Virus record (IMG/VR): IMGVR_UViG_3300044591_001406 | Span: 1-32,242 of that record | Length of the DNA stretch: 32,242 nt | From: a virus | Strand: one strand, 5' to 3' | Part shown: positions 14,351 through 24,900 of the stretch, one piece after another | How the letters are laid out: every line of letters begins with the position of its first letter | How positions within the stretch are numbered: position 1 is the stretch's first letter | Notes under the pieces: generated by a model | Database searches by the model: none | The model's input: the letters and a program-made list of their open reading frames with translations, nothing else | Told to the model about the DNA's origin: nothing | Program-made: the position numbers and the translations under genes

Positions 14351-14779
14351 TTAAGGTTTCTCTTTATTATTTAGAAAACCTTGTTTCAGTAATTTTTGCA
14401 ATTCTGATGTAGATCCAACAAACACTGCATTATTGGTCACATTATTAGTAGTTTTAGCATTATCATCTTCAATTCCCCTCATTTTCTTTTGAAGATCAAT
14501 TAATTTATCTGCAGTATCACCAACACTTTTTAAAATTTGACCAGCAACCTCATATGCTCTTGGACTAGCAGTTTCTGCTGCCAGTTCCATAATACCATTC
14601 AAAGTTTCTTGACCTTTTTCAATAAGTGAATATAATTGTGCCCTACTATATTCATAATCTTTTTGAATGTCATCGGGAGTTGTTTTTATTAATTCAACAT
14701 CCGATGTCTTTGCATCAACTTCAATGATACTACTTTCAGTATTCAGTGCTTTATCAATGGATTCAAAATCATTTACCAT
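14351..14779 (-). CDS. gp16: Small terminase subunit gp16
   Basis: DNA-recognition and regulatory subunit of the packaging terminase, which forms a ring and stimulates the gp17 ATPase. At 142 residues it is close to T4 gp16 (164). The central helical region (DYEYSRAQLYSLIEKGQETL, then ASPRAYEVAGQILKSV and DKLIDLQKKMRGIE) and the C-terminal NNAVFVGSTSELQKLL align in pattern with T4 gp16, where the latter reads NATVFMGSPTEL. It follows gp15 by 12 bp, as in T4. The next gene is not gp17 but the mosaic DUF protein, 8 bp on. Confidence 0.9.
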   Translation of the reverse strand: MVNDFESIDKALNTESSIIEVDAKTSDVELIKTTPDDIQKDYEYSRAQLYSLIEKGQETLNGIMELAAETASPRAYEVAGQILKSVGDTADKLIDLQKKMRGIEDDNAKTTNNVTNNAVFVGSTSELQKLLKQGFLNNKEKP

Positions 14780-14791
14780 ATTAATTAACCA

Positions 14792-15589
14792 TTAAATATC
14801 TGTTTGCTGATTTGGACTATAAGACTTGGAATCGTTAAAGAACTCCCAATTTTCATTAAATCCAAAATCATCATCTGGACCTGCATCAATAGGTTCTGGA
14901 ACAACAGTATATCTCATTTCTCTTTTTGAATTTACCGTATCTGTACTAGTATATGTATCAACTTGTACCTTACGAATAAGTCCATCTGTAGTATCAGAAA
15001 TAGGACCAAAGAGATAAGTTTTTGCAGTAAATTTTAATGTATAAATTAATGACCTTCTAGTAGAAAAATCTCCTTCATAGTCATCTTTAAAGGTTATATC
15101 ATCTAAATTTAAAGGAATATCTCTTTTTTCTCCGATTGAATCTACAAGATCTACAGTTAAAGTAAATGCTGGTTGAAAATATGGTAAAATTTGTTCTATA
15201 ATTTGTAAAGCATCATCATTTAATTTGCACATAATGCTTAATTCAAATCCAATGTTATATGGGACAGGCATATAAACTTTTTTTAAATTTTGCCCATCAG
15301 ATGCCTTAAAAGATTGGGTAACACTTGCTTTCCTTGCTGGATCATATCTAATAGAGGTCATTTCAAATGACATTCTTGGTAAAGTGATCTGAACAGGTTT
15401 GTTTAAATCTGCTTGCTGCGTTAAACGAGCAAGAAATTTTTGTGTTGGACCATATGCCAATGGTACTCTCAGTTCACTATAAATTTCATCATTAGCATCT
15501 TGGTGCTTAATATAAATTTGGTTAAAAACCGTACCGAAAGCAATAATTGTCTTTCGTATAATGTGATGATAATAGTAAGTTCCTAGCAT
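14792..15589 (-). CDS. gp15: Tail terminator / sheath stabiliser gp15
   Basis: Caps the tail tube and sheath and joins tail to neck. The 265 residues match T4 gp15 (272). The N terminus MLGTYYYHHIIRKTIIAFGT, with IYIKHQ and RVPLAYGPTQKFLARL soon after, is diagnostic, as are RMSFEMTSIRYDPARK, VPYNIGFELSIM and LIYTLKFTAKTYLFGP. Its ATG overlaps the gp14 stop by 1 nt (TAATG), so translational coupling is likely. Confidence 0.96.
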   Translation of the reverse strand: MLGTYYYHHIIRKTIIAFGTVFNQIYIKHQDANDEIYSELRVPLAYGPTQKFLARLTQQADLNKPVQITLPRMSFEMTSIRYDPARKASVTQSFKASDGQNLKKVYMPVPYNIGFELSIMCKLNDDALQIIEQILPYFQPAFTLTVDLVDSIGEKRDIPLNLDDITFKDDYEGDFSTRRSLIYTLKFTAKTYLFGPISDTTDGLIRKVQVDTYTSTDTVNSKREMRYTVVPEPIDAGPDDDFGFNENWEFFNDSKSYSPNQQTDI

Positions 15590-16989
15590 TAATAGTTACC
15601 AAATGGATTTGATTCTGAGAAATCTACAATGAGATCTGCCTCACTTTCAATTTCATCATTTTGTTCATATTTATCTACAGATTCACTTTTGGAAGTATTT
15701 TTAAGTGTATAACGTGCTGATGATGCCGATCCAACAATTGCTTCTCCTGGAATAAATTGTCCATCAATAACGCCAACTTCTAAAGTAGTTGAATCTTTAT
15801 ACCAAGATTTGACTCTTGCAGTAGTGCCAGAAATAGATCCAGTGACAATTTCATTAAATGAATACGTACCAATTCCAGTTACCAATGGTGGTGGTGCTAT
15901 AGTAATAGTCGGTGGAAATTCATATCCTTTTCCAGCATCTTCAATAGCAAGAAAGTCCATTTGTCCATCATTTGTAATAAATGCTCTAACTTTAGATGTT
16001 ACAATTCCAATTCCTGGACTTGGAGAACTAACAGTTACAATTGGAGCATTTGCATACCCAGAACCATAAGTTGCAATTCCAACAACATTTAACCCACTAG
16101 ATTGAGTAACCAATTCACATATTGCTTCCGCCCCAGATCCAATACCACTAATTGTGATTGATGGTGCTACAGTGTATCCAGATCCAGCAGCAGTTAATAG
16201 TATTTCTTTAATGGAACAAACCCCACCTTTACAAGTTGTAATTGCAATTGCAGAAGCAGTTTGCCCCCCTACAGGTGCGGATGTAAATGAAATGTTTGGA
16301 GTTTGTGTATATCCATGTCCATCATTATTTAAAATGACCCTTCTAACATATCCAGATGAAACTCCAACTGAATCTGCAGTAGCTGTTTGATTGCTTGTAA
16401 ATAATTGAAGAGATGTTATATAACCTTGATTTTGTAAAGTTCCATCTATCTCTTCCACGACAGAATTTACATCACTAAATCCACCAATTTCATCTTCATA
16501 TTCAAAGAGTTCACATCTTAACTCATAAACATAAGTTTTTCCTAGTTGATAGAATGGTTGCTCATGTTCTACAAATTTAACTTCAAATAATCGTTTTCCC
16601 AATGGAAAATAAATAATATCTCCTTCTCTTGGTCTTGTAGATAGGATGATTTCATCATTATCCATACTATCTAAAAATGGTGCTATAAAATCCTCAAATC
16701 TTTCTCTTGATATAATAATTGTTAATTCATCTTTTAAATTCATTCCAAATTTAGTCAAAATATCACCAGACCCAGCATACCCATCATAGTTACTTACATA
16801 TGCTTCGATGGCAAAATTATCATCAAATCTTGATGCAGTAACTTCTCTTATAATAGTTTCTTGCCTTACAAATTTCCTAGGAATATATAAAACTTCCACA
16901 CCATAAATCTTTAGTTGCTCGTTAATTAATTCCTGAACGAGTCTTTGTTCTCCTGGAGATCCTTGTAAGAAAAAGGGATTAAGTGCCAT
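15589..16989 (-). CDS. gp14: Neck protein gp14 with a beta-repeat insertion
   Basis: Head-completion/neck protein needed to join tail to head. Residues 1-170 carry the T4 gp14 fold signature (YGVEVLYIPRKFV, FGMNLKDELTIIISRERFED, REGDIIYFPLGKRLFEVKFV, EQPFYQLGKTYVYELR) and the last 25 residues (DFSESNPFGN) correspond to the T4 C terminus. Length is 466 against 256 in T4. The excess, about residues 175-435, contains four units with a G(H/S/K)GYxxxPxI core at 224, 269, 309 and 353, then an SGTTARV..WY module at 380-424. The start ATG overlaps the gp13 stop (TAATG). The insertion is probably a surface-exposed beta domain on the neck. Confidence 0.95.
   Translation of the reverse strand: MALNPFFLQGSPGEQRLVQELINEQLKIYGVEVLYIPRKFVRQETIIREVTASRFDDNFAIEAYVSNYDGYAGSGDILTKFGMNLKDELTIIISRERFEDFIAPFLDSMDNDEIILSTRPREGDIIYFPLGKRLFEVKFVEHEQPFYQLGKTYVYELRCELFEYEDEIGGFSDVNSVVEEIDGTLQNQGYITSLQLFTSNQTATADSVGVSSGYVRRVILNNDGHGYTQTPNISFTSAPVGGQTASAIAITTCKGGVCSIKEILLTAAGSGYTVAPSITISGIGSGAEAICELVTQSSGLNVVGIATYGSGYANAPIVTVSSPSPGIGIVTSKVRAFITNDGQMDFLAIEDAGKGYEFPPTITIAPPPLVTGIGTYSFNEIVTGSISGTTARVKSWYKDSTTLEVGVIDGQFIPGEAIVGSASSARYTLKNTSKSESVDKYEQNDEIESEADLIVDFSESNPFGNY
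15898..16320 (-). repeat. Four GxGYxxxPxI repeats in gp14
   Basis: Units GHGYTQTPNISF, GSGYTVAPSITI, GSGYANAPIVTV and GKGYEFPPTITI start at gp14 residues 224, 269, 309 and 353. The spacing is 40-45 residues, consistent with repeating small beta units. Confidence 0.85.
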
Positions 16990-17831
16990 TATCCGATAAA
17001 ATCGTAAGGTGGTAATTCATAATCCATTGACATTCTTTCTCTTATTGCTTCTATTTCTCTTTCTGCATCATCATACATTTCTCTACCATTTAATTCAATT
17101 CCACCAGGAAGTTTTACTCCTCTAAATTTAATCAAATTTTGTCCCCATTGTCTCTTAATCAATGCTGTAAGATATCTTTTGAGAAAACTATCATTATAAA
17201 CTTTAGTAAAATCATTTGGATTTAATATTCTATAACAATCAATCACAAAAAATGTACCTGCCTTTTGTGCTCCCCAATCAATATCCAAATACATTCTATT
17301 TTGTCTTTTATTAAATCTTATCTGTTTATCAGTTTTTAACAGAAAATCAATGTCCTCCAAATATGACTTAACCATTGCATATTGGAGAAGTTCAACAGAA
17401 TTGAAGTAGTAAAGGTCATTTAAAAATAATTGATATTTAATACTAAACATTCCTCCAGAAATATCACTAGTATCAAATTTATAGACTTTTTCAATTCCGA
17501 TTACAGAATCTGGAATTTGAATAAAATTTGAAGTTTCATAAAAATTAAAAGTTGTATTTCCAATTCCACTAATGTTTGCAGACCCTGTAGTCGTTACAAT
17601 TCCTACTCCATTTGTTCCCTTACCTTGACCTCTATTCAAATCTTCTTGTGTTATTTTGTATTTCAAATACATTCTTTCGACACCATCAAAATGCCTCTCA
17701 TGGAAGTACTGAAGGGCATCATCAACTAAATCATCTACTTGATCATCATCGACGTTAATCTCCAATACAGGAGCACCTAGGCGTCTTAGACAATAATCTA
17801 TTAACTCCTGTCTCGATGCTGGTTTTGCCAT
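16989..17831 (-). CDS. gp13: Neck protein gp13
   Basis: Head-completion protein acting with gp14 at the portal. The 280 residues compare with 309 in T4. Recognised by the N terminus (SRQELIDYCLRRLGAPVLEI), VDDALQYFHERHFDGVERMY, the SVELLQYAMVKSYLEDID region, RFNKRQNRMYLDIDW, and the end (LIKRQWGQNLIKFRGVKLPG, ERMSMDYELPPYDFIG). A short Gly/Thr-rich segment (about 82-108) looks like a small insertion. A strong GGAGGT ribosome site lies 8 nt before the ATG, within the end of the 113-residue gene, whose stop overlaps this start (TGATG). Confidence 0.96.
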   Translation of the reverse strand: MAKPASRQELIDYCLRRLGAPVLEINVDDDQVDDLVDDALQYFHERHFDGVERMYLKYKITQEDLNRGQGKGTNGVGIVTTTGSANISGIGNTTFNFYETSNFIQIPDSVIGIEKVYKFDTSDISGGMFSIKYQLFLNDLYYFNSVELLQYAMVKSYLEDIDFLLKTDKQIRFNKRQNRMYLDIDWGAQKAGTFFVIDCYRILNPNDFTKVYNDSFLKRYLTALIKRQWGQNLIKFRGVKLPGGIELNGREMYDDAEREIEAIRERMSMDYELPPYDFIG

Positions 17832-18172
17832 CAGAATCTACCTCCATCTATTGATGTTAAATTTCCAGTAATATTGCCACTAAAATACGCATCACCAAGA
17901 AATGTAGTTACTCCAACAAAAGTTGTCATACCACTTACATTGAGATGAGTAACTGATGCAATACCACCAATTACAGATGTAGAAATTCCCGATAATCCAG
18001 ATACATCTGCATAATATGCATATGCTGAGGTATTTGCAAATCCAGCTTGAACAGCGAGAGAAGCAATTCCACCTACAACGGCAGTATTTGATGCTAATAC
18101 TTTTATAGCATCCTGTTGGCCAACATTTACATGTAAATCTGGTTGACCAACTCTTACCCTTATATTAGACAT
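17831..18172 (-). CDS. Small beta-rich virion-region protein with fibre-like repeats
   Basis: A 113-residue protein directly before gp13. The N terminus (NIRVRVGQPDLHVNVGQQDA) is followed by Ala/Gly/Val-rich strands and LNVSGMTTFVGVTTFLGD, then AYFSGNITGNL. The VSG.TTF.G pattern is common in fibre-like, probably trimeric, proteins of marine T4-like phages. In T4 the gene before gp13 is wac (fibritin, neck whiskers), so a small neck or fibre component is conceivable, but there is no sequence evidence for fibritin. It overlaps the preceding gene by 1 nt (TAATG) and gp13 by 1 nt (TGATG). Confidence 0.82.
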   Translation of the reverse strand: MSNIRVRVGQPDLHVNVGQQDAIKVLASNTAVVGGIASLAVQAGFANTSAYAYYADVSGLSGISTSVIGGIASVTHLNVSGMTTFVGVTTFLGDAYFSGNITGNLTSIDGGRF

Positions 18173-18516
18173 TATTTAGTTACCCCTTCTCTCACTAAAA
18201 CCATTCCTTCAATAACTCTGGTTGTAGTGTTGTCGGTAGAATTATATGCATTAATATCGTAAATATATCTTCCAGGTTTTATAACTTTTGTAGTCGTACT
18301 AGTCAATCCAATTCTTATAGTTCCCTCAGATGCATTTACTATTGATGATGTAAAATTAATTGCAGTAGAACTAGCAGAATGCTTTCTCATCTGCGAAGTA
18401 ATAGTATAAGTAGATAAATTTAATACTGAGTTTGTGGCCGTGCTTTCTAATGTAAAAACTTGGCTAAAATCTGCTCCAGCATTAATGACTAAATTACTAA
18501 CATATACTGCAGCCAT
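18172..18516 (-). CDS. Small conserved-type virion-region protein (114 aa)
   Basis: First gene of the neck and packaging unit: a 114-residue, Thr/Ser/Val/Ile-rich, likely beta-sandwich protein with no signal peptide. It starts MAAVYVSNLVINAGADFSQV and ends with the strand-like segments GRYIYDINAYNSTDNTTTRV and IEGMVLVREGV. The overall pattern (bipolar strands, a tail ending in a VxEG..LVREG motif) resembles small baseplate or tail accessory proteins of other phages, but I cannot assign it. A perfect late promoter lies 22 nt before its ATG. It overlaps the next gene by 1 nt. Confidence 0.82.
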   Translation of the reverse strand: MAAVYVSNLVINAGADFSQVFTLESTATNSVLNLSTYTITSQMRKHSASSTAINFTSSIVNASEGTIRIGLTSTTTKVIKPGRYIYDINAYNSTDNTTTRVIEGMVLVREGVTK

Positions 18517-18538
18517 TTATAAGAACCAGATCTCTTTT

Positions 18539-18546
18539 TATTTATA
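18539..18546 (-). promoter_or_regulatory. T4-type late promoter before the 114-residue gene
   Basis: Exact TATAAATA on the minus strand in the 30-bp gap, abutting the stop codon of the preceding gene, 22 nt before the next ATG. It would start the long unit through gp13-gp17. Confidence 0.86.
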
Positions 18547-18723
18547 TTATGTATTGATATTCAACTGAGATAAACATTCTTGTTGAGCAAAATAAAGTTT
18601 TACATAAGATTTGGAAATATTTTTCAATATTTCAACATCTTCACAATTTTCTATTTCTCTTGAAATTTTTTCATATTCAAAAAGTTTTGATATTGAAGTA
18701 AGTTCTATTTTAGAGGGATCCAT
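18547..18723 (-). CDS. Small helical protein of unknown function (58 aa)
   Basis: Starts MDPSKIELTSISKLFEYEKI and continues with two predicted helices containing conserved-looking Cys residues (ENCEDVEILK and FAQQECLSQL). I prefer the ATG at 18723, preceded by a GAG ribosome site about 6 nt upstream, over a TTG three codons earlier. It overlaps the end of the 68-residue gene by 14 nt in another frame. No family is recognised. Its position directly after the giant gene suggests a chaperone or small structural partner, but that is a guess. Confidence 0.72.
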   Translation of the reverse strand: MDPSKIELTSISKLFEYEKISREIENCEDVEILKNISKSYVKLYFAQQECLSQLNINT

Positions 18724-18916
18724 TTTTCTCAAGTAATTGTTTCAATAAAGATTTTATCTCACTTATTTCATTTTTTATGTTATCAATTTCTCTTTTTTGA
18801 GAATCTCTTTTATGAAGAGAATTTACATAGTTATTATATGCTATTGTGTCATGATTGATAATAGCACCAGTTTGTTCATCCCGATATAAATTGGGATATC
18901 CTTCAACTTTTATCAT
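18710..18916 (-). CDS. Small coiled-coil protein of unknown function (68 aa)
   Basis: A 68-residue protein. The first half is MIKVEGYPNLYRDEQTGAII, reminiscent of short tail-fibre-region proteins. The second half is a heptad-like charged helix (KREIDNIKNEISEIKSLLKQ), probably a coiled coil. The start overlaps the stop of the 2441-residue gene by 4 nt (ATGA), a standard coupling arrangement. Function unknown. Confidence 0.78.
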   Translation of the reverse strand: MIKVEGYPNLYRDEQTGAIINHDTIAYNNYVNSLHKRDSQKREIDNIKNEISEIKSLLKQLLEKNGSL

Positions 18917-21900
18917 CTTACTGCTAATGTTCTAAGTTGTTTAATAATTGGAACATATGCTTGATTTGTTCCTGACATTACAATTTTAATTCGATATCCA
19001 ACGAATAAATCTAGATTATCTGCTGTGAATTCATATTCCCTAAATTCTCCATTTAAACTAGAAGGAACTTTAACATCTGGTCTTCCACTATTTCTAGATT
19101 GATCCAAAACAAGATATCCATCATTATCATTATATTTTAGATTATCATATCCTGGAAAAAGTTCAAATGATTGTGAAATTTCACTAGAATCTGCTCTATC
19201 TAAACTATAAAGAACTCTAAAATCCGAAGATTCGTGACAATATGCAGATAAAATAACTTTCAGACATTTTGCTGGATTGCTCAATGAAATTGTTTGTGAA
19301 ACATATGCCGAAGCATGTGGATCATAAAGTATAGAATTAACTCTCCCATCTGATGCATAATCATAAATTGGTTTATCAATTCTATTGCTATAAAATTCAG
19401 TGAATGCAATGTCGGTGAATAATACTGGAGATAAATTTTTATCTTCTGAAGAAAATGTTATTCCAGTGGTAAAAGATTTATTTCTAGGTAAATTAGTCAG
19501 TTTTACGGATTCATTTATTTTAGAGCATACAATTCTTGTAGAATTTAAACTGTTTAATTGACCCAATTGTACAGGTTCAAATCCTTCATCTAAGAATGAA
19601 GTTTCATCTCCACCTACACTAGTACCACTTACAGTTCTAATATTTGCATTTACAAAAGTTGTGGATCCTGGAGTTAAAATATCATAAGTTGGTACTAGTG
19701 CATTGAATTGAATATTTTCTGTTACTAAAACTTCAGAACCGCCAACAGTTTGTTGACTTGTAAATGAAAGTTGAGGACGACCAGATGCATCAGCACTTCG
19801 ATCTATACCATAGTTTCCATTTGCTGAAGTATCAATTTCCAGATAATAACCATCTAATCCGATATTTAAGTCACTAATATCATGTGTTTTATTAATTCTT
19901 CTCAAAGAAATTCCATTTAATTCATACTTATACATTAAACTATTAATTGAATGGGTAGAAACAATTGTTGAATCAATTCCTCTTCCACCAGAAATTATCG
20001 TCAAAACTCCACTAGCACTAACATTACTGTATCCAATAATTTCATTATTAACTTTTACATATCCTGGATTAGTTGGAGTTACTGGAATTCCTTCAAAGGT
20101 TGCAAAATTTGTAGTGTCTCCAGCACCGATACTAATTGAAGTTATATTTTCTGCAAGTAACTCAGAAGTTAATACAACTGGAGAAGTACTAGATTGAACA
20201 TTTTTCACAATTAGTTGATTTGTATTTGAATACATCCCATGATCAAAATGATCAACCTTTAAGAAATTGCCCGAATTTGTATTTGTTGGACTTATTTGAG
20301 GAGTTACTGAAGAACTAGTTATATAAGTATTAGCAAGAGAAATCCTATTTCCGGAGTTGTCATAATATACCAATCTCGCACTTCCATTATTAGTAAAATC
20401 TAGTGCTTGAACTCCAGTAAGATATAAAGTATCAATACTGTTACTATTTCCAGTAATAGTAATTACTGCACCTGCACCAGATCCACTTCCTGTACCTACA
20501 GTTGATGTAACAATGCCAACTACATCTCCAATTGCATATCCATGTCCTGTAGATACAATAGTTATTGCTTCGTTAACTACCCCATTAGTCGCTGAAATAT
20601 TTAAAGTTAGACCAGATCCTTTTCCAGTAATATTAAATGTACTTACATTACTATCATTAACATAATTTTTTCCACCAGTAGTAAGTCCTACAGAAGAAAC
20701 TGAACTACCAGTACCAACAATAGTTCCATATCTATATGTAATTGTATCTTCTCCAATTTTTCTTCCTGGTGTTAATATATCAGAAAGAATATATGAAGTT
20801 GTGATGCCAATAGAAGCAGTTTTTGGTAATGTTGTTAACGGATTATTATTGAGTTTTTGGACATACCCATTACTCTCATCTAGTGTTGGATTATAGAAAA
20901 ATGTTGTTCCAGTGTTTGACGTAAATTCTGCTTTATAAAGTTTAAATTTTAAGTCTTGATCATCACTTGGAGTCCATTCTGCACCATTTTGAGATTTATA
21001 TAATCTTCCGAGGGCAAATTGTTTAGTATATTTCACTTGATCAGCATCTGGTAATGATGCTGTATTAACTGTCTTCTCTTTCATCACTGCAGTCCATAAG
21101 TAATACTTGTCACTTGTATCGGCAATAATTACTACTGCATATTGTCTTCCTGGGGCTAAGTAAATTGGTTCTGGAAATACTACATGAGTTGCAACTTCCG
21201 CATTGTTAGAAATAGAAATATCTTCGGGTCTTAATGTAGCAGGAGTTCCAAGAACAGTTCTCGTTGGAGTTCCAAATTCTACAGTCCTTATTTCTACTCT
21301 TACTACATTATTTCCCTCATCTTTTGTGGCAAAATACAAATCAACTGCAGTTACGAATGCACCATTTGAATCATCATTTGTATTAATAGCAGAAGGTGCC
21401 TCAATTCTGCCACCGACAGCAAAAGTCTGTGCTAGAGGATCATAATATCTAGCGTGAGTTACACGTTCTTTCCATGTTTGAGTTTGTGTCGTTTCAACGG
21501 TAGTTATTGTAGTAGTAACTACATTTTCAAAGGTTTCGACTGTTCCTTCTGAAGTATAAAGTACTTCCGCACTAGAAAGATCTTTATTTCCTGGAAGTGG
21601 TGCTTCATTAGTGGCACTTGAATTTAATTTGAATGTCTTCTTACCAGTATTAATTCTTACTGTAGGTGCAGGATCTGTATTTGGATCTTTTAAGAAAAAT
21701 GTTCCGATTAAATCTCCATAATTATCAGTAATTAATCTGAGATCTTTGACATAAGCAACTGCTCCACTAGTTTGTCCAACTAGTCTCATACCCTTTACTA
21801 AATATCCACGATATTTTCCTTGTGCTTCTTCACATAAAGAGTAAGTATCAACATTTAAAACTTTTGAAGAAGAACTATATGTAGAAGATAATTTTTCATC

Positions 21901-24900
21901 TGGAAAATATGGATTTATTTGATATGTTTTAGATGGAGAATTGAATTGTCCATATTTATGATCTCCTGAAGCAACTCTAAAAGTAATTAAATCTTGTCCA
22001 CCATAAGTTCCAATAACAGTTTCACCTACTTCAAATTGTTTTGATGATCCATAATTTTGTAATGTAGTATCATTTGCAATTTCTATAAGTTTTGGTATAA
22101 AATCAACAGAACTATTTCCATCAAGAAAATGATAAAATTGTGTTTTTGCTTTTAAGGAAGATACCGAGAATTCAGTATTTCTAGATCTCATATATTGATC
22201 TATAGAAGATCCTAAAAATGCTCGTGTCGTGGATTGATTTGTATTGGAAGAACTAGTTGTTACTACGTTACTACGATCAAATATTTCAGTTTCATATCTT
22301 ACTGCACTTCCACTACCGGTAGATTCTCCAGTCCTATTAACATCATTTATATTAACTATACCAAGATCTAATTTGAGATTTACTGATGCTGAAACCTGTC
22401 TATCTGCCAATTGTACAGTTCTAACCCAACGATCTTCTTCAGGAGTAAGTTTTATATTTCCAATATATTCTAAAATATGGAAAGGGTTTACATTTTCTTG
22501 AGTAGTTGCAAAAGGTTGCTCTATCCATCCAATAGAATTATATTTTAAGGTTACAACTTTTCCAGTTTTTTGTACATTTGAATCTAATAATTCAAAATTA
22601 GTTGATAGATCTAATTCCTCATCAATTAAATTTTTTGCAGGTGCTAACTGACTTTTAAGGGTATTTCTACTTACAATAGGTCTTAATTCATTTCCACCAA
22701 TAGATGATCTAGATTGTGAAATTTGAATTTTGGACACATCCATATTGATCAAACTATAATTTTTAAAATCATCCACAAAGAATCCAGATTTGAATCTATC
22801 CTTTCCTTCAGCATCTTGAATTTGAAGTGATGCCGTTGATGCCTCAAGTAATGATAAAGAAGTGACTCTTTCTAAATTTTCTACTCTATTTTCTATTAAT
22901 CCAATATCTCTCATAGTATATCTTCTATTGTCAACAGCAGTTATTTTTGCATCCGAAGGATTGTAAAGATATGCTGGTAAAGTAATGGTTGCAATTTCCA
23001 TTACATCATCATTTTTAGTTGGGGGTTTTGGTGATTTTGCAGGAACACCTTTTTGAAGTAATAAAACTCCAAATTTATTAACATATAACTTATCAATTCT
23101 TGGTAAGTAATATTCATATCCAATTAAAGAACTTTCATTTGGAGATAAAATAATTTTAGGATCATTTGTAAAAATTCTAGATTCAAAATCAAATGGTGAT
23201 TCAGTTGTTGAAGAAAATACTGGAACTCTTGGTCTAAAATCTAAAGTATCTGAGCATCTAACTCCTTTAGATCCAATGGAAGGTATGTCACTTAAAAATC
23301 TTTGTTCATCATAACTTAGTACCGTGAAAACATCTCCAGAGTCACTTGCGGGTACAGTATAATGATCAAATACTATTAGCAATTGTTTGGAAGGTTCTAC
23401 ATTATTATCGTTCCTAACAATTCTAGAATAATCATAATATTGTTCTTTTTGTCCTTTATCTAATTTATATGAAGATGTTAAATTTTTATATTTTCCTTCA
23501 GTTATTGAAACAATATCTGTAGTAATATTCGATTCTTCAAATGTTACTGATTCTCCAGCAGAGAATGTATTTTCATTTAAATATACAATTCCTAAAGTAT
23601 TTGCAGATGGTTTTGTAACGACTCTTGCTACTGCTTTACTTGAATTTCCTAGGATATTTTCACCAATTATCGCATTTGTAATTACATTTGCACTAGCACT
23701 AAATTCAATTTGATCTAATACAGGAGCACTAGTATCAAAGGATTCATAAATTGCAATAATTTTTGCAACATCAGGATAATTTAGGCAAATTTCTTCATCC
23801 TGAACTCTCAAACCATAAAACCTATTATAGGTCAATCCATCATTAATTGATGAACTAGCATTACTTCCAGATTGTGAATATTTTGATAATGTTATATTAA
23901 TTGTACGACTTCTACTATATTCTTTTTTCTTACTGGTAATTCCATTTTTAATCAATGATGCATTAACTACAACATCCCCACTTAAAGATAAATTAGTTAA
24001 AGTTGCAGTAGTTAAATCTTCTGATAATACAAATTTATCAGATGTCAATGGTTCTGTTGCTCCAGTATCATAATGAAGTGAATATCTTTCCTCATCAAAT
24101 GCTTGCAAAAATGAATTAGTCAGTCCAAAATCTGAAATAGAGATTTCTGCCTCACCAAATGCTACAGATACAGTTACTTGTGCAGAAATGGAAAGATTTG
24201 ATCCTGATAAATTTACAGATGCAATATTTTTATTGGGCAACGGCGTATATAAAAATCCTGCAGTATTATTTCTTATAGTTGGCATTCCAATTGAAACATT
24301 ATATAATCCAGTAGATGGGAGACTTCCTTCACATACATTTGAAACGCTAGTAACTGTTGCAAGTGTAATTGAAAGCCCATCAGCAGAGACACCAGTTACT
24401 CTATTAAAAGTTTCTACAGTTGTTCCGGGTTCTTGATATCTAATAATACTTCCTATTTTTATTCCAGTAAAAACTGATCCATTAGAAGTAGTAGTTCCAG
24501 TGCTTCCATCAATATTTACTGAGGTTACCCCATTTGGCAAAGTAAATTTTTCGAGATAAGAATCTGCAAGAAATGCTATTGCATATCCAGATGTAGAAGT
24601 CGATTGATAGACCGATTTAATGTCATCTGTAGAGTATGTTTGAACTGATTTTATTGTTCTTGGAAAATCTACTCCATCAAGTTGAATTTGTTCTCCAACA
24701 GAAAATGATCCTGAAGTTTGGCGTAAATACATTACTGCAGATCCACTCCCATCAACAGTAGCATATCCACTTGCACCGCTACTTTTTCCTTTAATAAATG
24801 AAGTTTTCTTTAATTCTGATGAAGATACTGAAGAATTTAATGTTATTTTAGTATATGTTTGAATATCATATAAGTATAAATCCCATTTTGTGGATGCATT

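Noticed and set aside
18723-18732. TTG start for the 58-residue gene giving 61 residues
   Set aside because: The ATG at 18723 has a better-placed GAG ribosome site.
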